A stretch of 26,929 nucleotides of DNA from NCBI GenBank assembly GCA_023212695.1, contig JALCCG010000282.1, forward strand, positions 1 to 26,929, given 5' to 3'. The position numbers were made by a program, and so were the translations under genes. How positions within the stretch are numbered: the stretch's first letter is position 1; the number at the start of each line of letters is the position of its first letter. Under the pieces are notes generated by a model. That model worked only from the letters and a program-made list of their open reading frames with translations. It searched no databases and was not told the origin of the DNA. Origin of the DNA: Sporisorium sorghi (Eukaryota; Basidiomycota; Ustilaginomycetes; Ustilaginales; Ustilaginaceae). Positions 8,896 to 16,436 of this stretch are shown in pieces.

Positions 8896-9883
8896 ATGCA
8901 CGCCACTCGCCGATCCAAGTCTAGCTTTGCCCTTCTCCTGCTGCTCGTCCTCGTCGCAGCCGCTTCCGTCTCTGCCGGCAACGACAGCGGCAACAGCTCT
9001 CCTACCCTTGAAGAGGCTCCTCCCGGTGCAGCATCGCCTTCTGGCGACGATGGAGGCTCCATCTCGGCCCCTGCTAATGGAAACGATGCTAAGGCCATCA
9101 TCGCCAGCTCGCGCACCATGATGGGCAGCTCGGATGACTCGACCGATGGCGACGATGACAGCAAAGGTGCCAAGAGCGGGCAGCAGGGTCAGGGCGGCGG
9201 CCACGGTGGTAGTGGTGGTGGGGGTCACGGTCAGTGTGTGATCAGCTGCGCTACCAAGTCGACGGATGGCGCCGGATGCGGTAACGACCTGAGCAAGCCC
9301 GAATGCTTCTGCAAGAGCAAGAACTTTATCGAACAGACGTTTGACTGCATCAACGCTACCTGCCCGCAGCAGTTCCATGGTGCTGCTGGTGTGATCAAGG
9401 TGAGTAACATCGAACTTTGCGGCGGTGTGCTTCAAAGGCTTGATTTTGCTGACGTTCAAGTATGGTTATGTGATATTTGTATCGACTCCGCAGAGCATCT
9501 GCAGCGTAGCCGGAGCACCCAGCCTCCAGATCCCCGGCTACAACTCTTCCAACAACCTCGAAAACATGCCCACGATCAACGACGATTCCAAGAGCAACAG
9601 CACCAACACCACCGGCTCCAGCACTACCACTCCTGGCTCGGCTGCTCCTCCCTCCGGCAGCGAGAGCGGCGGCGTCACGTCGACCTTCAGCATGCCCGTC
9701 AGTATGCAGACTCCCCCGACTTCGAGCTCGAGCGGCGCTTCGACCGACAACAAGAACGGCTCCACTGTCAGCACCGGAACCACCTCGGGTGCTGGCAGGG
9801 TCAGCGAGGAGGCGATCGGCGCCATGGTGGCTGTCAGTGTCGTCGCTGTGGCTGCCTCTGTGGGTGCTTGGACGTTGTTCTAG
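8896..9883 (+). CDS. Secreted GPI-anchored CFEM-domain protein (two exons)
   Basis: Fungal extracellular cysteine-rich protein of the CFEM family, members of which act in haem or iron capture, adhesion or host interaction. Exon 1 is 8896-9399, the intron 9400-9493 (GTGAGT...CAG, phase 0) and exon 2 9494-9883, giving 297 residues. A signal peptide covers about residues 1-27 (hydrophobic FALLLLLVLVAAASVSA). An acidic, Ser-rich stretch and a Gly/His-rich linker (about 98-113) follow. The CFEM domain has eight cysteines at 114, 118, 128, 137, 139, 151, 156 and 171. Asp131 sits where haem-binding members have their axial ligand. A long Ser/Thr-rich stalk leads to a hydrophobic C terminus (EEAIGAMVAVSVVAVAASVG) typical of GPI attachment. 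Spacing between cysteines 7 and 8 is 14 residues, one short of the usual 15-16. An alternative in-frame acceptor at 9460 would add 11 residues there and break the pattern. Confidence 0.92.
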
Positions 9884-10354
9884 GCGCTCGTAACTTATTT
9901 TTTCATGTGCCCCATTAGCTCGCCTATAGATGTGAGAAAGCTCCTTCGTTTATCCGTCGTCAATGTTTACGCGCTCCCTGACTGTTATTCCCATGCACTG
10001 CAATTCCATTTCGTCCTGACTTGCACTGCCTCAATCCGGACCTTTCGAGCATTGGCGAGGTCTTCCTCTTGCTCGGCTGCCTGACTGGGAGCGGCGAATT
10101 CTCCCGGACGAAAATTGGCCAAACTTTTCAATTTGTTTGAGGTGCAGGCCTAACAAGCTCGAAAATTGCGCGCCTCGTCCCGTACGGAGAAAGAGGACGT
10201 CTCCAAATCGAGGGTCCAACGCACGCATGCAGCTCGATGATCCCAACGACATTCAACCTTGCTGCTTCTACTTGAACTACGTCCAAAGCCTCCAACCCCA
10301 ACCTCAACATAGACAGCTCGCCATGGCGCTCATGGTTTGGCCGAAGCCAGGACA
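9884..10354. other. Intergenic region, CFEM 3' end / PX gene leader
   Basis: About 470 bp. The first part (to about 10000) is T-rich and should be the CFEM 3' UTR. The remainder is the PX gene's promoter and leader, including the short upstream ORF listed separately. The frame containing the uORF runs open further upstream (back to about 10137) but shows no recognisable domain. Confidence 0.5.
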
Positions 10355-10358
10355 ATGA
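10323..10358 (+). promoter_or_regulatory. 11-codon upstream ORF overlapping the PX gene start
   Basis: An ATG at 10323 in a strong context (G at -3, G at +4, CGCCATGGC) opens an ORF of 11 codons. Its TGA stop (10356-10358) overlaps the main ATG (10355-10357) as ATGA. If the transcript includes it, scanning ribosomes would translate the uORF first and could reach the main start by leaky scanning or termination-reinitiation. Whether it is transcribed depends on the unmapped transcription start. Confidence 0.45.
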
Positions 10359-12496
10359 CGGACGCTCAACTGGCCGACGAATTGCGAGAAGCTGCTGCCG
10401 ATCAACTGCTTGACATCAAACAACCCCAAACTTCTGCTTTTCCGCCATCGCCTCATCTCCAACGATCGCGGCAACTCTCCTCGCCGAGCAAGGCCACTGC
10501 TATCTCTGCTCCACCTAGACTTGCTACATTTTCGTCGAGCTCCAAGCTCCAAGTGCTTCACTCTCCGACGGATGTCAGGCCTTGGCAGTGGCCCGTGCCG
10601 CCAGCCACCGCTTCGGGTAGCGGTGTGCGCGACACGAGCAGCCCGTCACTGGTAGCTTCAGACCGACCAGACCAGCCTATCAAGATCGAGTTGAGCTCAA
10701 ACGTGCTGGATGATGCGGATGACAATCTGCCATCACGCGGGCTGAGCAGTCGCATGCGGTCCGTCAAGGCTGCTACCGCCCACGAGGACGATGATGCACA
10801 CCTTGCTTCACCACATCTTCTAGAGGGTTCCGACCAGGAATACAGAGCCGCATCTCCAAGCAAGCTGCGAGTGCGCACTCCGATCAACGACATCTACATT
10901 AATCAGTACGGCGAGCGTGTAGTACAAGGCAAGATCGTCGGTCGCATCCTCGGCGGCAGACCAAGGCCGTCATCCTGCAACGGCGATACATTACCCCACA
11001 ATGACGCGATATATACATCAACATCGCGAGCATCCTCAGCTGAGCAAACAGCCAAACCGATTTCGCCCAATAAGCTCGATACGGCAGGTCCATCCACATC
11101 AAGCCCACCTGCTTTCTTCCTCGAGTCATTTCCAGACGCTTTTGTACCCGCACCAAGCTCAAGCGCAACAACATCTCCTCCCGCGAAGAAGAAAGAACGC
11201 AGACCTTCCAAAGGCGGACCTCCGAGCATCATCAAAGCACCTCGTCCAGTGGTAGGCGCTCTCAAACTCAAGCATTCCGACAGCTTCGAAGATGCGCACT
11301 TGCTGCAGGATAACAGCTTTCAAACCGCATCCGACTTTGGCTCGCCTTCGTCGTCCTCGTCCAAACAGCTGTCGCTGTCACCTAGACCGGCGAGATTTAA
11401 GCAGTCTTCAGCATCGTCGACCAAGAATGCAGATGAGGAGCTCGGAAGAGAGCTCCAAGGGCTACAGCTGCACAGTGCGGATCGAGCAAAGAGTCCGGCG
11501 GGAAGTACAGAGTCTAGGCTGCTTTCACCAAGCAACGGCATCGGGTCATCGGACGGTGCAAGGTCGAAGATCGAGCTGCCGTCTTTACGGCGACCGACGC
11601 CAACGATCGAATTGAGCCAGGCGAAATCCGATCCGGTGGTGCTGCATGGCAACAGAAGACAAGCGCGTGCTTCGGGCGTCGTTTTGCCGCAAGCGGATGC
11701 GAGTAGCGATGCCGGCTCAACGTACGCTTCGCCTGCTGTTTCGCCGCCCGCAGGATCTTCAGCGCTTCCATCGATGCTAGGCGATCAGCAAAGGCCAGGA
11801 CTCGCGCACGATCAAGATTCAACTGATGCGCAATCTCGACTTGGGTCACTATCGGAGCCTTCGAGCCCTCTGCTGTCTCCACGACTCACTCGAGCTCAGC
11901 ACGAAGTTGGTGTGGAGACAAGCTCAGCTCACGGCGAAGCAGGCGGTCAGGAAGACAACGACGACCAAGACGACGACAAAGCCTCGCTCGAATCGGCGCC
12001 GTCCTCCCTCATCTCCCTACCCGTCTCCACCCTCACCTCCTCTTCACGCTCGCCCAGCCACCACAGCCTCGAGCGCCGCCGCAGCGCCTCCGGCAGCATC
12101 GTCTCGCACTGCCGCCGCTCCTCCACCCACCACCACAGCCCGGACATCTTTGCGCGCGAAGTCCGCATCCGCGGCTGGTCCGAAGTGGGCTCCCACGCCC
12201 GCGGCTGGGTAGTGTTCGAACTGCGCATCCTCACAAAGCAGGGCACGCCCATCAGCGCGCACAAGCGCTTCTCGTCGTTTGTCAAGCTGCGCACGTTGCT
12301 GCTGAAGGAATGCAAGGAGCAGGCGAAGTGGCTGCCGGAACTGCCGACGCGCAGGACAGGGTTGTTGAGCAAGTATGATGCGAGGTATCTGGAGAAGAGA
12401 AGGAGGGCGCTGCAGAGATGGCTGGAAGTGGTGGCGCTGGATAAGGTGTGGGGCGCGAGTGAGGCGTTGAGGGAGTGGGTGTTGGCTAGCGATTAG
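10355..12496 (+). CDS. PX-domain protein, possibly YPT35-like
   Basis: Intronless, 713 residues. The frame is open 6 codons further to a TTG, but the first in-frame ATG at 10355 (A at -3) is used. Nearly all of it is low complexity and rich in Ser, Pro, Ala and Asp, so probably disordered. Two ordered-looking parts stand out. One is a short segment at about 172-205 containing NDIYINQYGERVVQGKIVGR. The other is a C-terminal PX domain from about 598 to the end, with the basic KRFSSF motif, the LPELP proline stretch and the YLEKRRRALQRWLE helix. PX domains bind phosphoinositides, usually PI3P on endosomes, so a peripheral endosomal or vacuolar protein is likely. The C-terminal PX on a long fungal protein recalls the endosomal/vacuolar adaptor YPT35, but that assignment is tentative. 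A basic KKKERRPSK patch lies near residue 275. Confidence 0.85.
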   Translation: MTDAQLADELREAAADQLLDIKQPQTSAFPPSPHLQRSRQLSSPSKATAISAPPRLATFSSSSKLQVLHSPTDVRPWQWPVPPATASGSGVRDTSSPSLVASDRPDQPIKIELSSNVLDDADDNLPSRGLSSRMRSVKAATAHEDDDAHLASPHLLEGSDQEYRAASPSKLRVRTPINDIYINQYGERVVQGKIVGRILGGRPRPSSCNGDTLPHNDAIYTSTSRASSAEQTAKPISPNKLDTAGPSTSSPPAFFLESFPDAFVPAPSSSATTSPPAKKKERRPSKGGPPSIIKAPRPVVGALKLKHSDSFEDAHLLQDNSFQTASDFGSPSSSSSKQLSLSPRPARFKQSSASSTKNADEELGRELQGLQLHSADRAKSPAGSTESRLLSPSNGIGSSDGARSKIELPSLRRPTPTIELSQAKSDPVVLHGNRRQARASGVVLPQADASSDAGSTYASPAVSPPAGSSALPSMLGDQQRPGLAHDQDSTDAQSRLGSLSEPSSPLLSPRLTRAQHEVGVETSSAHGEAGGQEDNDDQDDDKASLESAPSSLISLPVSTLTSSSRSPSHHSLERRRSASGSIVSHCRRSSTHHHSPDIFAREVRIRGWSEVGSHARGWVVFELRILTKQGTPISAHKRFSSFVKLRTLLLKECKEQAKWLPELPTRRTGLLSKYDARYLEKRRRALQRWLEVVALDKVWGASEALREWVLASD

Positions 12497-12721
12497 TGGT
12501 TGGTAGATGCGCAGAAAATGTAGAGGGTACGAGCTTTGTAGAGCGGATGAAACGGTTGGACACGATACCCTCATAGTGTGATGTTCGGCATGTGCGTGCA
12601 CCTTCGAGGTGAAAGAGAAGCTTGTCGTTGTGCAAGACAGAGAGAGGGCAATCCAAAGGCGGGTGATCGTAACAAAGGCTGGATTTCTTAGCTGTAGTGC
12701 GTGAAGCATGTTGTTCTGCAA

Positions 12722-13064
12722 TTACTCCTCGTCACCCTCAGCCGCTGCTGGAGCAGCAGGGGCGTGACGAAGCAGCGAGTCCTGGCGAGTCTTTCCGCGC
12801 AGCTCCCAGCGGTCCTGTTCGTCCATCCCGAAACGAAGCGTCAGTTATCTACGCGCTCCATCTAGTCCCAATACCGTGACTGGCACTTACATCGGTGTAC
12901 TGAGCAGCATAGTACATCAGCACAGGCACGGCGAAGCCCCAGAGAACGACAGCGCGCGTTTTGGACGGAGTGAGGCGGAAGCGCTGGTACATGGTCGAGT
13001 GCATGTTCTGCCATCGGTCGAGCGCCGGGTCGGCCTTGTATGGGTGATATCCTCCGCCTGCCAT
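12722..13064 (-). CDS. Complex I accessory subunit, NDUFB4/B15 type (two exons)
   Basis: Exon 1 is 12891-13064, the intron 12815-12890 (GTAAGT...ACAG, 76 bp, phase 0) and exon 2 12722-12814. The product has 88 residues. It begins MAGGGYHPYKADPALDRW and continues with a YQRFRLTPSKTR segment. A single membrane span follows at about 39-54 (VVLWGFAVPVLMYYAA), then a charged tail starting DRWELRGK. One membrane helix with an N-terminal DPA-RW region and an arginine-rich TP-K-R stretch fits the NDUFB4/B15 (Yarrowia NB5M) family, an accessory subunit of mitochondrial NADH:ubiquinone oxidoreductase in the inner-membrane arm. There is no cleavable presequence, as expected for this subunit. The gene structure is firm; the family call rests on recall of motifs and is less certain. 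It is convergent with the PX gene and divergent from SNRNP27. Confidence 0.78.
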
Positions 13065-13382
13065 CTTGGTTATTGTATCTGCGATGCAATTGAGTCGAAT
13101 CTTGCTGTGTGGTGAGTCCGAGTCGAGTAGATGAGCAATTGGGAGAGTGTGCCGTTGGTGTCCACTGCTCGTATAGACGGTGAGTGATGGTGTTGAGATG
13201 TTTCGGACGTCGAAGCGGATCGCGCTCGGTTCCGTTTCCTGCTTGCGAAATTTCTCGTGCGAGAGGGAATTTTGCCTCTCAACCTCCACCACGCAGCTGG
13301 ACCCTTAACCTCCCTCAACCGTTCCGCACCTCCGTTCTCCCCCAACCACGTCAACACTCCCACACCACCCAGCGCCACCATC
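13065..13382. promoter_or_regulatory. Compact bidirectional promoter region, NDUFB4 / SNRNP27
   Basis: Only 318 bp separate the two start codons of these divergent genes, so core promoters and both 5' leaders must share it. The side next to SNRNP27 is pyrimidine-rich with CA runs, typical of a fungal leader. No TATA box is evident. Confidence 0.5.
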
Positions 13383-14194
13383 ATGAGCGGAAGACGAAGA
13401 TCACCACCGCCTCCGCCGCGGCCTTATGCCGACGATGCAGGTAGGAGCGGCTACAGAGACGACCGCGGTGCATCGTCCTCCTCGCAGAACTACAGAAGAC
13501 GTCGCAGTCCAAGTCCGGGATACTCGAGGTCGTCGGCATCGAGGTATGAGTCGGATCGACGGGAGTGGAGGAGAGATGACAGAGATGATTGGAGGAGCGA
13601 GCGTCGGGATAGGTATAGGGACGAGTACAGGTCCAGAGATAGAGACAGGGACCGGGACAGGGAGGATCGATACACAGACCGTCCCGCACCGCCTTCTCGC
13701 TCCAGGCCGAATGCGTATGATCGAGATGCGCCTGCTCCCCAACCCGGCCCAAGATCGCGACACACCGACGACGCGCCACACAGCAAACGTCGGAGCCGAA
13801 GCCGATCGCCCCCCATCGCATCGAGGCGTCCAGACCAAAAGGCACCACCACCGCCTCCAGCAGCAGCATCAACCTCACAAGCACCAGAAGGATCCGCAGA
13901 AGAAGCAGAAGACGGAGAAGCCGAAGAGGCAGAAGAAGACGACGCGATGGCAGCCATGATGGGCTTCGGCGGCTTCGGTACCACCAAAGGCAAAAAGGTG
14001 AAGGGCAACTCGGCGGGCGCGGCAGAGGTGAAGAAGGAACGCACTTGGCGACAGTACATGAATCGGTAAGTTTGACTCGCGATGTGGAGAAAGGGGAAGT
14101 GTATGAGAGACGAGATGGTTCGCTGACTCGAGTCTCTTCTTCTCACACTTACAGAAAGGGGGGCTTCAATCGACCGCTCGATAAGATCAAATAA
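13383..14194 (+). CDS. SNRNP27: U4/U6.U5 tri-snRNP 27 kDa protein (two exons)
   Basis: Nuclear spliceosomal protein of the SNRNP27 family, which in characterised systems joins the tri-snRNP and influences 5' splice-site choice. Exon 1 is 13383-14065, the intron 14066-14154 (GTAAGT...ACAG, 89 bp) and exon 2 14155-14194, giving 240 residues. The N-terminal two thirds is Arg/Ser/Asp-rich with RD and RS dipeptides. An acidic Glu/Ala run and the family signature follow: MAAMMGFGGFGTTKGKKVKG, then WRQYMNRKGGFNRPLD at the very C terminus. The last twelve residues come from exon 2; without splicing the frame stops directly after the donor. The stop lies only 49 bp from the convergent TYR1 stop, so the 3' UTRs probably overlap. 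Confidence 0.92.
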
Positions 14195-14243
14195 ACTCGA
14201 TGATTTCCTCTTGCAACAACACATGCACCTCTGCCTGCACAAC

Positions 14244-15718
14244 TTAGTTTGCCAAGACCACCTTGAGCATCTCTGCACCCACCGCACCTGCCTCCTGGAA
14301 GCGGTGTTCAAAGAACCGACTCGTCTCCTCGAAGCGCCTCTGGTAGCTGTCAAAGTTGCCAAACTGCACGGCTTGCGCCCATCCTCGCGATGCGATGACA
14401 AACTCGGTGTCATCCGCTCGGAAGCTGTGATCGCGCGCCGCAGCGTGGCACGCCTGACGCAGACGCTCGGGCGAGCGGAAGAGGTACTCGCACACGCCGA
14501 TCCAGATCCTGAAAATGGGCGTAGCCGCCAGATCGAGATGGTCGTAAGGGTTGATCCCGAGCGAACTCCAGCAGTCGACGATGGCCAACAGCGAGAGATG
14601 CGAGTTGGGCGGGGTTTGCGACGTCGAGCTGTTGCCATCGTCGTTGTGATCGCCCGAGTCGCTGTTGGCAGCCGAGGTGGCTTTGCGAGCGGCCATGTGG
14701 AATCGATCGAGCAGCTTGTCGCTCATGAGGATGGGTTTGCGTTCCTCCTTTGTGCCGGTGCGCGAGATGATGCTGTTGCTCTCTTCGTCCTTTTCCCAGC
14801 CAAACACCTTTTTGCGCGCTGCAAACACGCGTTCCATGAGTTCCTGCTCGCGCTCGGCCACCATGAGCTTGAACAAGTCGGTACAGCTCTGTGCGAACTG
14901 CTTTACCTGTGTCTTGGCCGCCGGATTGAGCAGCGCCAGACCGGCGTAGACGTGCCATTTGGCAGAGTAGATGCGCAGGCAGATGTTGATCTTGACCGTC
15001 TCGATGCCTCCCGGGTATCGCTCCGACTCCCACGGATATTGGTTGGAACAGCACCATGCAGTCCCCATCGACAAAAATGCTGCGTGCGTGACAGCCTGGG
15101 TGTTGGCGGTGACCGTGTCGTGCTCCTCGTAGGTGAGGTAGACATAGTTGGAGCGGAAGCACGCCATGATGCGCTCGACAAGTCGCAGCTTATCGTCCGG
15201 CGCGCGATGCTGGATTAGGATCAGTGGCTGTCCTGTTGGGTCCACTTTCGGGCCGTGCATCGAGTGACATGAAATGATGTGGGTGTCTTGTGGCAGATGC
15301 TTTTCGAACGCTGCCTTTTCTGGTGCTTTGACCGAGGTCTGCCCGGCTACGATCGATCCGATCTTTGCTGATGATCCGTACTGCTCGACCACCTTATCGA
15401 TGTAGGCGGCTTCCACAGAGTAGATGATGAAGTCGCTCCGCCGTGACACGAGGTGTCCATCTCGCAGAACGGTGATGCCCGAGCCGTCAAAATCTTTGCG
15501 TAGGCTTTCGTAGTTTTCTGGTCGGTCGCAGACGTTGACTCTGGAGGCAGAAGGGGAAAGCGAGGGTCAAATTAGCGACTGACCCTTCTCTCTTTCAACG
15601 CTGCAGACACTTACCGCTTCCAACCGGCATCTCTCATCTTGGTGGCATAGAGACGACCCATGTCGCCCATCCCAATGATGCCGATCTCGACCGTCTCCAT
15701 CTCTGTCGGTGATGTCAT
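14244..15718 (-). CDS. TYR1: Prephenate dehydrogenase, tyrosine biosynthesis (two exons)
   Basis: Converts prephenate to 4-hydroxyphenylpyruvate, normally with NADP+ in fungi, the committed step to tyrosine. Exon 1 is 15615-15718, the intron 15541-15614 (GTAAGT...CCAG, 74 bp, splitting Arg35) and exon 2 14244-15540, giving 466 residues (yeast Tyr1 about 452). The Rossmann dinucleotide motif GMGDMG (16-21) is in exon 1. The catalytic region CHSMHGP is at 126-132, where His127 aligns with the TyrA catalytic histidine. The C-terminal half is the helical dimerisation domain, with a Ser/Asp/Asn-rich insertion (around NSDSGDHNDDGNSS). The ATG at 15718 is chosen because the Rossmann strand follows at once. 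An in-frame ATG at about 15862 would add a 48-residue low-complexity extension, which seems unlikely. The upstream neighbour TEL1 is divergent. Confidence 0.94.
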
Positions 15719-16436
15719 CTTGTAGTGATCACAGCCGTTGATGTCAGCTGCGATTTGAGGCGACTGATGCGATGATGGTGGGAAAAGAGGAAACGATGTC
15801 TGTTCGGTGCTGGCCGAGAGGGAAAACGCCGGAGTTGCCGAAGCTGCAGCGCGACTGCACATGCAGCAACCGTTGTGGCTTGGTGGTGGTGACTCCCGGA
15901 TTTCGGACAACCCGATTCTCTGTCACTGTGGGGCCGTGTGTGATTTCTCGGAGTGGAGGAAATTTTTGGTGGCCACCACGCCGCAGTCCCACGCTCGCGT
16001 TGAAGTCACACTTGAAAAATCGGGCGAGAGACCAACACTTGGCGCACAGGCTCTTGTGACTGCGCTTTTTCTTCTGCTGGACCCTGAGGAAGACCACTTC
16101 GCTTTGACCGACTCGACTCAGCTTGCCTCCTGGAGCGCAATCCTTTACAAACATCTTCACAGCATCACAGTCGTCATCACCTTCTCTCAAAAGGCCTGAC
16201 GCATCACAATCGGATTGGCCCGACGCTCGTTCCAACATCCGTTCCTTTGACTTTCTCGCGATTCGCAGCTTTCGCAGCTCTACCTCCTTGGCCCCGCGGT
16301 CTCTTTCCGGCGCCTCAGACACTCTTCTCGCAAGCCTTTCTTCTGCACCGCCGTATCTCGTCTGTCATACCCCCGACACCTCTCCGACTAGCATGACAGA
16401 GCCATAGCCTGGTTGCCACCAGAGAGCCACGCCAAG
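15719..16436. other. Divergent intergenic region, TYR1 / TEL1
   Basis: About 720 bp between the two start codons. Short open frames cross it, including an in-frame upstream extension of TYR1, but none looks like a gene. It should hold both promoters. The stretch before TEL1 (about 16200-16436) is rich in CT and TC runs, as expected for a leader, and contains a five-codon uORF. Confidence 0.55.
16393..16407 (+). promoter_or_regulatory. Minimal upstream ORF in the TEL1 leader
   Basis: ATG ACA GAG CCA TAG encodes only MTEP and ends 29 bases before the TEL1 ATG. The main start at 16437 has a strong context (A at -3, G at +4). A uORF this short and close may mildly reduce TEL1 translation, provided the transcript begins upstream of it. 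Confidence 0.4.

Noticed and set aside
13490..14638. Minus-strand open frame of 382 codons spanning SNRNP27 and the end of TYR1
   Set aside because: It crosses two well-supported genes in other frames and shows only Ser/Arg-rich shadow sequence.
14211..15218. Plus-strand open frame of 335 codons opposite TYR1
   Set aside because: Antisense to a well-supported prephenate dehydrogenase, without any recognisable motif; a codon-bias shadow.
15719..15862. In-frame upstream ATG that would extend TYR1 by 48 residues
   Set aside because: The extra sequence is low complexity with no clear targeting signal, and the Rossmann fold begins directly after the ATG at 15718. Only 5' transcript mapping could revive it.
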